Shown here: positions 8,190 to 15,966 of the stretch, piece by piece
How the letters are laid out: each line of letters opens with the position of its first letter
How positions within the stretch are numbered: the stretch's first letter is position 1
Source: Methylovirgula ligni
GTDB taxonomy: Bacteria; Pseudomonadota; Alphaproteobacteria; Rhizobiales; Beijerinckiaceae
NCBI RefSeq assembly: GCF_004135935.1
Contig: NZ_CP025086.1
Coordinates: 1,922,001 to 1,986,000, forward strand
Reading direction: 5' to 3'
DNA: 64,000 nucleotides
Notes under the pieces: generated by a model
Told to the model about the DNA's origin: nothing
Database searches by the model: none
Seen by the model: only the letters and a program-made list of their open reading frames with translations
Translations under genes and position numbers: made by a program

Positions 8190-10694
8190 CTAACGTGTGG
8201 CCTGGCCGGGAAATATGCAGATTACGGTGGTGCCCCGATTGGGCGCGGAATCGATCTCGACGCGGCCGCCGTGCAATTCGACCAGCGAGCGCACGATCGA
8301 GAGGCCGAGGCCGACGCCGCGATGGTTCGAGCCGAGGCTATCCGTCTTGAAGCGTTTGAACACGTCGTCGATCACCTCGGGCGGAATACCGCGGCCCTGA
8401 TCGCTGACCTTGAGGATGATCTCGTCGCCCCGCCGCAAGGCCGACAGCACGACCGTCTGGCCTGGCTGCGAGAAGCCGATGGCGTTGGAAAGCAGGTTGA
8501 ACAGAATTTGCCGGATACGCTGGCCGTCGGCAACGAACGTGCCGACATCATCTGAGGCTTCGACCTTGAGATGGATCGAGGATTCGGCGAGCCGATCCTG
8601 CACACCTTTGGCCGCGAGATCGATGGTTTCGCGAATGTCGACCTTCTCAGGCTTCAGCTCAAGCGCGTCGGCGTCGATCGAGGCGAGGTCGAGAATATTG
8701 TCGATGATCGCCAGCAATGCCAAGGACGAACTCGTAACATAGCCGGCATATTGCCTCTGCTTTGCGTTGAGCGGGCCGGTGGCGGGATCACCCAGCAATT
8801 CGATGAAGCCGGTGATATTGGTCAGCGGCGAGCGCAACTCATATGAAACATGATGGACGAAATCGTTGCGCAATCTTTCGGCATCGATCAACGCCTTGTT
8901 GCGTTCGGTCAGCGCCCGCTCGACGTTGACGCTCGCCGTTACGTCGATGAAGGTGAGCAGCGCCGCCCCGTCGGGCAGCGGCTGCGCCGTGCTGTCGAGC
9001 ACGGTGCCGTCCTGGCACGCGATCCGCCCCTGATAGCCCGTGCGCTGATCGTCGAGCCCGGTGACGACGCTGCGGATCGCGGCGAAGACGGGATCATCCT
9101 TGGCGAAGATCGTGCAGGATGCGGCGATCCGGTCGATATGCGGTTTGTCGCCGAGCTGCGCCGGATCGAGCTTGAGCAACTGGGCGAAGGCCGGGTTGAA
9201 GAAATTAAGCCGCCCGTCGGTGCCGAAAACGGCGACGCCTTCCTTCAGCGTATCGAGCGTCTCGCTTTGCACACGGGTCAGCGCGTTGAAGCGGGATTCG
9301 AGATGGAAGCGTTCGGTGACGTCGTCGAAGAGATAGGTGACGCCGCCCTGCGGATTGGGATTGATGACGACGCGCAGCGTCCGCCCGTCGGGCAGATACC
9401 AGACCTGCCCGGTCGTCTCCATCGCCTGATAGGCGGAGAGAACGCTGTCTTTCCAGGCGCGGAAGTCGGCTTGCTCGGGCAAAAGCCGGGCGGCGCGCAA
9501 CCGATCGAGGATTTCGGAATCCGAGGGAAGTTCGTCGAGATAGGCCGGCGGAAGCGACCAGAGCTGACGATAGGCGGAATTGTGGAAGACGAGCCGCTTG
9601 CGGCGGTCGAATATGGCAACGGCGGTCGAAAGCTGGTCGAGCGTCGCGGCATGGGCTTTCGTCTGTCGCTCCATATCACCGCGCAGCGCTTCGATCTGCG
9701 AGATATCGGTGGCGATGCCGGCCGCACCCAGCGCCACCGGAACTTCAATGATATCGAGGAGGCGGCGCTGCCCGGCTGCGACAGCGGCGGCGCGGCCGCG
9801 CCAGATGGTGCCGCCCTTGCGCGCCTCGATCGCGGCATCGCGCGTCGTGCGTTCGAGCAATTCCGTTCCGCGCAAAAGCGCGTCGGCGGCGTCCTTGGCC
9901 TCGACGGCGCGAACATAGGCGGCGCTGACCCAGGCGAGTTTTTCGTCGCGATCGCGCAGCCAGACCGGGTAGCTCGTCGAATCGAGCAGCGCGCGAAGCG
10001 CGTCAAGCTCGCTGTAGGAGCGCAGCAGCCGTTCGCGCAGACGCGCGGCTTCGAGGCGGTCGCCGGAAACATCGCGGATGCGCATGACGGCGCGCCCGCT
10101 CACCGCGCGACCGTCGAGTTCGAGCGTCCGGCCGGCGAGGCTTTCGACGTTGAAGTGAAAAGCCTCGCCGCGCGCCCGCAATTTTTCCACTGCGGTTTCC
10201 AGGTGCTGGGCTGAATCCGGCGGCAGCCAGGAACCGAAGCCGAGAATGCGCCGCGCAATCGGCTGGTCGGTGACGAGGCTCAGATCGCCCTCGATTTCAG
10301 CTTCATTGTCCGGGCCGTCCCAGGCGATGATGATCTGCGGCTCGGCGGCAAGAAAGACCTGCGCGCGATCGAATTTGGCGCGCATATTGTTGAGTTCAAG
10401 CGAATAGGCCACGTCCTGCTTCGTCCATTTGCGCGATTCGCGCAGATGCAAGAGCGCGGTGACCGCGGAGAACATGACGAGGCCGACAAGCAGCGAGAGG
10501 CCGAGAATGTCCTGATTGGCCTGGATATGCTCGAACACGAGCGCGGGATAGCCGGGCTCGGCGAGCGCCGGCGTGGCGGCGCAGGCCAGGGCACACGCCA
10601 TCGCAAGCTTGAGTGACGCCAAAAGAGGCAAGCGTCCGCCGACGTCGCTATGTTGCGTGTTTGAGCCGCCCTTCTGCCGTGCTCGTCCGCCCAT
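8190..10694 (-). CDS. PAS-domain sensor histidine kinase
   Basis: An 834-residue membrane sensor kinase. After a short basic N-terminus there is a hydrophobic segment ending in an AEPGYP-like signal cleavage region, then a transmembrane helix (LGLSLLVGLVMFSAVTALLH), several PAS/PAS-like modules, an H-box (HHVSYELRSPLTNI, phosphoacceptor His near residue 615) and an HATPase domain with GRGIPPEV and GVGLGLSIV boxes. No response regulator is adjacent, so signal and target are unknown. It lies upstream of the TsaE/AmgK gene on the same strand with a 114-base gap. Confidence 0.9.
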   Translation of the reverse strand: MGGRARQKGGSNTQHSDVGGRLPLLASLKLAMACALACAATPALAEPGYPALVFEHIQANQDILGLSLLVGLVMFSAVTALLHLRESRKWTKQDVAYSLELNNMRAKFDRAQVFLAAEPQIIIAWDGPDNEAEIEGDLSLVTDQPIARRILGFGSWLPPDSAQHLETAVEKLRARGEAFHFNVESLAGRTLELDGRAVSGRAVMRIRDVSGDRLEAARLRERLLRSYSELDALRALLDSTSYPVWLRDRDEKLAWVSAAYVRAVEAKDAADALLRGTELLERTTRDAAIEARKGGTIWRGRAAAVAAGQRRLLDIIEVPVALGAAGIATDISQIEALRGDMERQTKAHAATLDQLSTAVAIFDRRKRLVFHNSAYRQLWSLPPAYLDELPSDSEILDRLRAARLLPEQADFRAWKDSVLSAYQAMETTGQVWYLPDGRTLRVVINPNPQGGVTYLFDDVTERFHLESRFNALTRVQSETLDTLKEGVAVFGTDGRLNFFNPAFAQLLKLDPAQLGDKPHIDRIAASCTIFAKDDPVFAAIRSVVTGLDDQRTGYQGRIACQDGTVLDSTAQPLPDGAALLTFIDVTASVNVERALTERNKALIDAERLRNDFVHHVSYELRSPLTNITGFIELLGDPATGPLNAKQRQYAGYVTSSSLALLAIIDNILDLASIDADALELKPEKVDIRETIDLAAKGVQDRLAESSIHLKVEASDDVGTFVADGQRIRQILFNLLSNAIGFSQPGQTVVLSALRRGDEIILKVSDQGRGIPPEVIDDVFKRFKTDSLGSNHRGVGLGLSIVRSLVELHGGRVEIDSAPNRGTTVICIFPGQATR

Positions 10695-10875
10695 TGCACC
10701 CTCATCGTGACGCCGGGCGCAGCATCCGAATCGCTCACGCCCCCGCTCGAATCACCTATTTACAACATGTCGCCGCCATCCGCGGCGGACGAAATACTTT
10801 GTCCGTTTGGTACACAGTTGAGTGATTTGACGCAGATGTGAATCCCACCTCGATTTGGCCCGGGCTAACCCACGA

Positions 10876-10899
10876 GCTTCCGTAAGGGAAGCCGGGAGG
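10876..10899 (+). promoter_or_regulatory. Hairpin abutting the ribosome-binding site of the GT8 gene
   Basis: A perfect 6-bp inverted repeat (GCTTCC/GGAAGC, 10876-10892, 5-base loop) ends one base before the GGGAGG Shine-Dalgarno (10894-10899), which sits five bases ahead of the TTG start at 10905. A stem this close to the SD could tune initiation, but it is short and may be coincidental. Confidence 0.35.
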
Positions 10900-10904
10900 C
10901 AAGG

Positions 10905-11882
10905 TTGAAGGGTATAATCGACGTTGCGACTTGCTTCGACGCAAAAGCCCTTTATGGCGCCGCGGCTCTGATCGCCTCGCTGCGGCAGCATGCCCACGCG
11001 GCGCGTCCGGTCAGACTGTTCGCGGTAACGCCTTACGATTCCGAGGAATTGCACTGCGTTGCGAGGGCGTCCAAAACGGCATCGTTCGAGGTCGTCGTCC
11101 TGCCCGTCGCCAACCCCTATGCGGACTTTCCGATCCGCGAGAACATCACCGCAACGGCCTATTTGCGCTATCGGCTGCCGGAGATTCTGCCTGATCTCAC
11201 GAAGGTCGTCTATCTGGACTCCGATACGGTCATCAACGCGGATTTGTCGCCGCTGTTTGATACCGACGTGAGTGGCGTGCCGCTCGCCGCAGTTCCGGAT
11301 TTTGCGCATCTCCTGGGAAGCCGGGAATGGGACCGTTACCGTGCGGTTTATGAGGGCAAAGCCTATATTTTCCGCGACTATATCCAAGAGGTTCTCGGGA
11401 TCGGAAATCTCGACTCATTTCCCTACATGAATTCGGGGGTTCTTCTCATCAATCTCGATGAATGGCGCGAACGCGGACTCGGCAGGCAAGTGGTCAGTTT
11501 CCTTGCAGAGCATAGGCTCAAATACCCGGACCAGGATTCTTTGAATCGCTATGTGAGCGGCAATTTCGTCCGGCTGGACGCGCGCTGGAACGCGCAGGCG
11601 CCTTGCGCCAAGCGGCGCGCCCGCTTCTTGCCGAAGAAACTACTAGGGGAAAAGCAGGTCGATGATTGGGCCGCGATCCGCGATCTCTGGTTTTGCGACC
11701 CCTGGATCATTCATTACGCCGGCGCCAATAAGCCTTGGATCGCAAGGGATCCGGCAACGCCGCTTGATGCCATCTGGTGGGAGTTTGCTGCAAAGTCGCC
11801 GCTGGCGGGAAAAATCGAGAGCGATTATCTCGCCGAACGGCGCGCAGCCAATATCCCTCGCAGCAAGGTCCAGCGCCGCTAG
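10905..11882 (+). CDS. Family 8 glycosyltransferase
   Basis: A 325-residue GT8 retaining glycosyltransferase (LPS galactosyl/glucosyltransferase group). Visible are the start-of-fold segment VATCFDAKALYGAAALIASL, the metal/nucleotide-sugar DxD in VVYLDSDTVI, the YPDQDSLN motif and the C-terminal IIHYAGANKPW. Acceptor is unknown; cell-surface glycan work is likely. The start is TTG, chosen because it has a strong GGGAGG at the right distance and begins the fold. It sits between the sensor kinase (divergent) and ahcY (convergent, 12-base gap). Confidence 0.88.
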   Translation: MKGIIDVATCFDAKALYGAAALIASLRQHAHAARPVRLFAVTPYDSEELHCVARASKTASFEVVVLPVANPYADFPIRENITATAYLRYRLPEILPDLTKVVYLDSDTVINADLSPLFDTDVSGVPLAAVPDFAHLLGSREWDRYRAVYEGKAYIFRDYIQEVLGIGNLDSFPYMNSGVLLINLDEWRERGLGRQVVSFLAEHRLKYPDQDSLNRYVSGNFVRLDARWNAQAPCAKRRARFLPKKLLGEKQVDDWAAIRDLWFCDPWIIHYAGANKPWIARDPATPLDAIWWEFAAKSPLAGKIESDYLAERRAANIPRSKVQRR

Positions 11883-11894
11883 CGCGGCCCGACC

Positions 11895-13301
11895 CTAATA
11901 ACGATACTGGTCGGGCTTGAAGGGGCCGGATTGCGGCACGCCGATATAATTGGCCTGTTCCGGCGTCAATTTCGTCAGATTGGCGCCGACCTTGGCGAGG
12001 TGCAAGGCGGCAACTTTCTCGTCGAGATGTTTGGGCAGGGTGTAGACTCCCTGCTGGTATTCGCCTTGCTTGGTCCACAGCTCGATCTGCGCCAAAGTCT
12101 GGTTGGTGAACGAGGCGGACATCACGAACGAAGGATGGCCCATCGCGTTGCCGAGGTTGACGAGGCGGCCTTCCGACAGAAGGATGATCCGTTTACCGTC
12201 CGAGAACTCGATTTCATCCACCTGCGGCTTCACATTGTTCCAGCGGAAATTGCGCAAGGCTGAGACCTGGATCTCCGAGTCGAAATGGCCGATGTTGCAG
12301 ACGATGGCGCGGTCCTTCATCGCCCGCATATGCTCGAGCCGGATAACATCGATGTTGCCGGTGCAGGTGACGAAAATGTCGGCGCGCGGCGCCGCATCTT
12401 CCATGGTCGTGACTTCGTAGCCTTCCATCGCCGCCTGAAGCGCGCAAATCGGATCGACCTCGGAGACGATGACACGGCAGCCGGCGTTGCGCAGCGAGGC
12501 AGCGGAGCCCTTGCCGACATCGCCGAAGCCCGCCACCATCGCGATCTTGCCGGCCATCATCACATCGGTGCCGCGGCGGATGCCATCGACAAGCGATTCG
12601 CGGCAGCCGTAAAGATTGTCGAATTTCGATTTCGTCACCGAATCGTTGACGTTGATCGCCGGCCAGAGGAGCTTGCCCTCCTTGTGCATGATGTAGAGCC
12701 GGTGCACGCCGGTCGTCGTCTCCTCGCTGACGCCCTTGATGCCGGCCGCGATGCGGCCGTACCAGCCGGGATTTTCCTTGAGCCGGCGCTTGATGGCGGC
12801 GAAGAGCACTTCCTCTTCCTCGTTGGTGGCCTTGTCGAGGAAGTCGACGTCGCCGGCCTCGGCCCGCACGCCGAAATGGATGAGCAGGGTCGCGTCACCG
12901 CCGTCGTCGAGGATGAGGTTCGGACCGCCGCCGTCGCTCCATTCGAAGATTTGGTGGGTGTAATCCCAGTAATCGACGAGGCTCTCGCCCTTGCGCGCGA
13001 ACACCGGAATGCCGGCGGCGGCGATCGCCGCGGCGGCATGGTCCTGCGTCGAATAGATATTGCAGGAGGCCCAGCGCAGGTCAGCGCCCAGCGCCCGCAG
13101 AGTCTCGATCAGCACGGCGGTCTGCACCGTCATGTGCAGCGAACCGGCGATCCGCGCCCCGGCGAGCGGCTGCGAGGGACCATATTCGGCTCGCGTCGCC
13201 ATCAGCCCCGGCATTTCCGTTTCGGCGATGTCGATCTCCTTGCGCCCCCAGGCGGCAAGCCCCAGATCAGTAATGGCGGAATGGGCGATCGAATGGGTCA
13301 T
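11895..13301 (-). CDS. ahcY: Adenosylhomocysteinase
   Basis: S-adenosylhomocysteine hydrolase, 468 residues, splitting SAH to adenosine and homocysteine to sustain the methylation cycle. The N-terminus ([19 protein letters not shown]) and [20 protein letters not shown] are diagnostic, as are the NAD-binding [10 protein letters not shown] and the C-terminal FKPDQYRY. Length matches the alphaproteobacterial form with the extra insert. AAGGAG lies before the ATG. An imperfect palindrome upstream may be an operator. Confidence 0.98.
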   Translation of the reverse strand: MTHSIAHSAITDLGLAAWGRKEIDIAETEMPGLMATRAEYGPSQPLAGARIAGSLHMTVQTAVLIETLRALGADLRWASCNIYSTQDHAAAAIAAAGIPVFARKGESLVDYWDYTHQIFEWSDGGGPNLILDDGGDATLLIHFGVRAEAGDVDFLDKATNEEEEVLFAAIKRRLKENPGWYGRIAAGIKGVSEETTTGVHRLYIMHKEGKLLWPAINVNDSVTKSKFDNLYGCRESLVDGIRRGTDVMMAGKIAMVAGFGDVGKGSAASLRNAGCRVIVSEVDPICALQAAMEGYEVTTMEDAAPRADIFVTCTGNIDVIRLEHMRAMKDRAIVCNIGHFDSEIQVSALRNFRWNNVKPQVDEIEFSDGKRIILLSEGRLVNLGNAMGHPSFVMSASFTNQTLAQIELWTKQGEYQQGVYTLPKHLDEKVAALHLAKVGANLTKLTPEQANYIGVPQSGPFKPDQYRY

Positions 13302-13357
13302 GGATACTCCTTGAATTCCGGGTCGGTCTAACCGATCATCGCGGCCAAGGCAATAAG

Positions 13358-13378
13358 GATATAAGCAAGTCTTTATGT
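13358..13378 (-). promoter_or_regulatory. Candidate operator upstream of ahcY
   Basis: The AT-rich stretch GATATAAGCAAGTCTTTAT, about 60 bases ahead of the ahcY start, is an imperfect inverted repeat (ATAAG / CTTTAT arms) in otherwise GC-rich sequence. SahR, an ArsR-family regulator of the SAH cycle in proteobacteria, binds AT-rich palindromes upstream of ahcY, so this could be such a site. No sahR gene is in the window and the match is by general form only. Confidence 0.3.
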
Positions 13379-13410
13379 GATTTTGTGATCGTGCGGTGCG
13401 GAATCGCCGC

Positions 13411-13440
13411 TTGCGTGGTTGGCGCGATTTTTGTTACAGT
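13411..13440 (+). promoter_or_regulatory. Candidate irr promoter
   Basis: TTGCGT (13411-13416) and TACAGT (13435-13440) are separated by 18 bases and lie about 30 bases before the irr start, with AAGGAG between. The match to the sigma-70 consensus is moderate. Confidence 0.3.
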
Positions 13441-13468
13441 TGAAATCTTAAGGAGATCGGGACCTGCG

Positions 13469-13960
13469 ATGGCATTTCAATTACGCGAACAGATGGCGCC
13501 ACCCGGCAACGGCCAGATCCGCCCGTTGCTGGAGAAATACGGGCTGCGCGCCACGCGCCAGCGCCTAGGTCTGGCCAAGCTCCTGTTCGGCAAGGGAAAT
13601 CGCCATATCACCGCCGACGTTCTGGCGGCCGAGGCGCAGGAAGCGCGCATGTTCGCCTCGCTGGCGACGGTCTATAATGTGCTCAATCTTTTCGCCGAGG
13701 TGGGTCTGGTCCGCAGCTTCACCGTAGAGGGCGGCAAGACGATTTTCGATACGAACACGACCGATCATTGCCATTATTACTATGAAGACACCGGCCGCGT
13801 GACGGATATAGCGGCAAAGAACCTCAACTTCGCTGGCCAGTTCGAGGCGCCGGAAGGTTACGAGGTCATCAAGGTGGATGTCGTCGTGCGTTTGCGGCCG
13901 AAGCGGGATGGCCAGGCGCCGGTTGAGGCGGCCGTTGCCGACGAAGATTCAACACACTGA
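13469..13960 (+). CDS. irr: Iron response regulator Irr (Fur family)
   Basis: A 163-residue Fur-superfamily protein resembling Irr, the haem-responsive regulator of iron metabolism in Rhizobiales. The segment KYGLRATRQRLGLAKLLF followed by HITADVLAAEA and SLATVYNVLNLFAEVGLV is the winged helix; TTDHCHYYYEDTGRV contains the His cluster typical of Irr. The Cys-Pro haem motif found in some Irr proteins is absent near the N-terminus. The start at ATG 13469 has AAGGAG upstream; a longer open frame from 13385 is discarded. The last 12 bases overlap the convergent 104-residue gene. Confidence 0.87.
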   Translation: MAFQLREQMAPPGNGQIRPLLEKYGLRATRQRLGLAKLLFGKGNRHITADVLAAEAQEARMFASLATVYNVLNLFAEVGLVRSFTVEGGKTIFDTNTTDHCHYYYEDTGRVTDIAAKNLNFAGQFEAPEGYEVIKVDVVVRLRPKRDGQAPVEAAVADEDSTH

Positions 13961-14263
13961 TATTCGGTTCGCGGCGCTGGCGCGCCGCAGCGTGCGGCCG
14001 AGCAGCAGAGCTGCCTTCGCGTTCAGCGCGCAGACTTCGCCACCAAAACCGAACCAGCGGCGCGGATTTTTTCGCTCGCGCCGCAGCAGATGTTCGGCGA
14101 CGGCGATGAGAACCGCCGGATCGGCGGCGCCAAGCCCGGGATACAGAATTTCCATCAGCATCGGCCGCCGCGCGTAATCGCGGGCGCGGGCTTTCACCAG
14201 AAAAGCGGCGGTGCGCCGGGCTTGCAGGCGCAGGGCTTCGACGGGGTCGTGTGGAATGAGCAT
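13949..14263 (-). CDS. Hypothetical 104-residue protein next to phage repressor
   Basis: A small basic, largely helical protein (segments MEILYPGLGAADPAVLIAVA and LNAKAALLLGRTL) that I do not recognise. The start has an excellent CCGGAGG ribosome-binding site seven bases upstream, supporting expression. Its promoter region holds two copies of the palindrome that also flanks the repressor start, so it is probably controlled by the phage repressor and belongs to the prophage. It overlaps the 3' end of irr by 12 bases. Confidence 0.65.
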   Translation of the reverse strand: MLIPHDPVEALRLQARRTAAFLVKARARDYARRPMLMEILYPGLGAADPAVLIAVAEHLLRRERKNPRRWFGFGGEVCALNAKAALLLGRTLRRASAANRISVC

Positions 14264-14295
14264 GGCGTCCTCCGGTAAGAAGACGCATTGTAATG

Positions 14296-14326
14296 GGTAA
14301 TTATACCTTATAAAGGTAATATTACC
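14296..14326. promoter_or_regulatory. Two repressor-type operator palindromes
   Basis: GGTAATTATACC (14296-14307) and GGTAATATTACC (14315-14326) lie 19 bases centre to centre between the end of the repressor gene and the start of the 104-residue gene. The second is the core of a perfect 16-bp palindrome (14313-14328). The first is the exact reverse complement of the site at 15073-15084, upstream of the repressor, which argues that all are bound by the same protein. Confidence 0.65.
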
Positions 14327-15013
14327 TTACATGCCGGAGCGGGCACTTGATGCGATCCGCTGCCATTGGCCAGCCCGGACCACGGCCTGAATGGCCGCCG
14401 CCCAGACGATTTCGACGCCGCGAATCGGCGCCGCATTGTGGCTTTCGAGGTCGTAGGTGCCGGCGACAGCGCCGCGCCGCACCCGTTTGAGATAGCGCCG
14501 GCCGTCGCGCGTGCGCACCGCCGCCTCGCGGCCGACGACATTCTCCGCATCTTCGCTCTGCCGCCAGCAGATGACGACATCACCGGAATCATAGCGGGGC
14601 CACATACTGTCGCCTTCAACCTCGAAGGCGATCGTATCCGCCGGCGTGGCGAAGGGCACGCTGATCTCGAAAAGCCCATCCTCCGGAATTTGCTCGTATT
14701 CCGGCAGGATCTCGGCGCCGGCGCCGATCCGCCCGGCGACTTTCACCTCAGTTCCGGCATTGGGATCGCCGACGCCTTCGAGGAGCCAGGAGGCGCTCGC
14801 GCCTTCGAGGAGCCAGGAGGCGCTCGTCTTCAGCACCGGCGCGAGGGCAGCCAGCGTCTCGGTCGTGATGCCGCGGCGATCGCCGTTCTTCACCGCCCGC
14901 TTCAGATTGCGGATCGCATCCGGCTTCCTGGCCGCGAGCGAGGCGGCGTGGGCGGAGAGCCCCAGAGCCTGCAGGCGCGTCTCGACGCGGCCCAGAATGT
15001 CTTCGAGTTCCAT
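14327..15013 (-). CDS. S24-family phage repressor (CI/LexA-like)
   Basis: A 228-residue repressor with an N-terminal helical DNA-binding region (ARKPDAIRNLKRAV) and a C-terminal S24 peptidase domain. The catalytic Ser136 is in EGDSMWPRYDSGD and the Lys176 general base is in RRYLKRV, so RecA-stimulated self-cleavage is plausible, with VAGRIGAG as the likely cleavage region. It would hold the prophage silent. Residues 64-72 and 73-81 are a duplicated SASWLLEG unit from a perfect 27-bp tandem repeat. An operator-like site lies just before the ATG, where the ribosome would bind, suggesting autoregulation. Confidence 0.9.
   Translation of the reverse strand: MELEDILGRVETRLQALGLSAHAASLAARKPDAIRNLKRAVKNGDRRGITTETLAALAPVLKTSASWLLEGASASWLLEGVGDPNAGTEVKVAGRIGAGAEILPEYEQIPEDGLFEISVPFATPADTIAFEVEGDSMWPRYDSGDVVICWRQSEDAENVVGREAAVRTRDGRRYLKRVRRGAVAGTYDLESHNAAPIRGVEIVWAAAIQAVVRAGQWQRIASSARSGM
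14773..14826. repeat. Perfect 27-bp tandem duplication inside the repressor gene
   Basis: Positions 14773-14799 are repeated exactly at 14800-14826. The unit is 27 bases, so the reading frame is kept and nine residues are added between the DNA-binding and peptidase domains. Confidence 0.95.
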
Positions 15014-15016
15014 AAC

Positions 15017-15090
15017 GGTAGATTGACCGATTTTCTGCGATCTGCATTATGTAATTTTACCGTTGACATGAAGGTATAATTACCTAATAG
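15017..15090 (+). promoter_or_regulatory. Phage switch region: three operators and a rightward promoter
   Basis: Three related 12-mers follow the repressor start: GGTAGATTGACC (15017-15028, degenerate), TGTAATTTTACC (15050-15061) and GGTATAATTACC (15073-15084). A consensus -35 TTGACA (15063-15068) and a TAATAG -10 (15085-15090) are 16 bases apart, and the third site fills exactly that spacer. Repressor bound there would block rightward transcription into the gene at 15117. The first site sits against the repressor start codon. The layout recalls lambda OR. Confidence 0.65.
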
Positions 15091-15116
15091 TTGCCTCAGC
15101 AAAGAGGAAGACCGTC

Positions 15117-15494
15117 ATGCAATCTGAGAAAATATCTCAGTCTGAAAAAACCTCCTGGACGAGCGCGCGCGTCGCGCGGCTTGGCTTTCTCGTAGGGCAG
15201 GGATTCGGCGCCAAGCGCATCGCCGACGATCCGCTGATCGCTTCGACGCCGAACAATGTGCATCGCCAGGCGCAGCGCTTCGGACTTGCCTTCCGCGACG
15301 CGACGGCGACCAGCCTGCGCCTGACGCCGGAGGCCGCGGCGCGCTACGACGCCGCCGCCATCAAGCGTGGTCTCACACGCGAAGCCTTGATCCGGCTGCT
15401 GAAGCGTCGAAGCAATCCAGGCTGCAATTCTGGATTGCTTCGCTTCGCGCGCAATGACGACAATTCCTCGCTGCGCGCGAGTATGAAATACTGA
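15117..15494 (+). CDS. GcrA-like small DNA-binding protein
   Basis: A 125-residue protein whose first half (TSWTSARVARLGFLVGQGFG, then AKRIADDPL) resembles the N-terminal helix-turn-helix of GcrA-type regulators. It is the first gene under the phage rightward promoter and precedes the terminase, so it may be an early regulator or a small-terminase-like protein. AGAGGAAG lies upstream of the ATG. The last roughly 25 residues (from NPGCNSGLLRFARNDD) are translated from an inserted extragenic palindrome and are not part of the original protein. Confidence 0.6.
   Translation: MQSEKISQSEKTSWTSARVARLGFLVGQGFGAKRIADDPLIASTPNNVHRQAQRFGLAFRDATATSLRLTPEAAARYDAAAIKRGLTREALIRLLKRRSNPGCNSGLLRFARNDDNSSLRASMKY
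15408..15442. repeat. REP-like inverted repeat read into a coding region
   Basis: CGAAGCAATCCAG (15408-15420) and its exact complement (15430-15442) form a 13-bp stem with a 9-base loop, followed by CTTCGCGCGCAATGACG. Sequences encoding GLLRFARNDD are typical of dispersed palindromic repeats in alphaproteobacterial genomes. Here the element provides the C-terminus of the small regulator. Confidence 0.75.
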
Positions 15495-15514
15495 AATCGA
15501 CTTTCGCGCCGTTC

Positions 15515-15830
15515 TTGACCGCGCGACAATTTGCGAGCGATAACACGCGCATTGCAGCACCCGATCTGCGCGCTGATTTCGCTCCCGATTGGCAGACGTC
15601 TTCGTGCGCGTCATGGCCGGACTTGATCCGGCATCCGTGTGTTGACGCTGCCGCATCTTCATCATCCTTGAACAATGCCTTTGGCGTGGATGGCCGTGAC
15701 GAGCACGGCCATGACGGAGAGGCTTTCGCCTGTCTTGAGCATTGTACGAACTCGCAAAACCGCACCCCGCCGATCCATTGACCGCGCGACAGTTTGTGAG
15801 GCATAACACGCGCATTGCAGCGCCGGACCT
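15515..15830. repeat. Repeat-filled gap: 53-bp direct repeat around an inverted REP pair
   Basis: The 472-base gap before the terminase has no gene. A 53-bp sequence at 15515-15567 recurs at 15778-15830 with about 46 identical positions. Between the copies, 15610-15636 and 15688-15715 are inverted copies of one another of the form GTCATGGCCG...GGCCATCC, a common extragenic palindrome family in this group. The region looks like an accumulation of mobile palindromic repeats. Confidence 0.75.
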
Positions 15831-15907
15831 ATGCCTGCTGCTGAAAGCGTTTTCGAGCGAAGTGGATACCGGTTCGCGTAAAGAAAACGCGTCACAAAGA
15901 AGTTTCG

Positions 15908-15937
15908 AGGCCATCGCAACGCGGTGGCCTTTTGTTT
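15908..15937 (+). terminator. Rho-independent terminator ahead of the terminase gene
   Basis: AGGCCATCG and CGGTGGCCT (one G-T pair) form a 9-bp stem with a 5-base loop, followed by TTTTGTTTT. It lies 30 bases before the terminase start, so early and late transcription may be separated or attenuated here. Confidence 0.6.
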
Positions 15938-15966
15938 TGGCCTGTAGCAATTCCCAAGGGAAATCG

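Noticed and set aside
7185-8555. Long rightward frame opposite the TsaE/AmgK and sensor-kinase genes
   Set aside because: It spans two well-supported genes on the other strand and has no recognisable domain.
15096-15950. Leftward frame of 284 codons across the repeat region
   Set aside because: It runs through palindromic and direct repeats; its repeated peptide (MRVLCLTNCRAV / MRVLSLANCRAV) comes from the DNA repeats, not from a gene.
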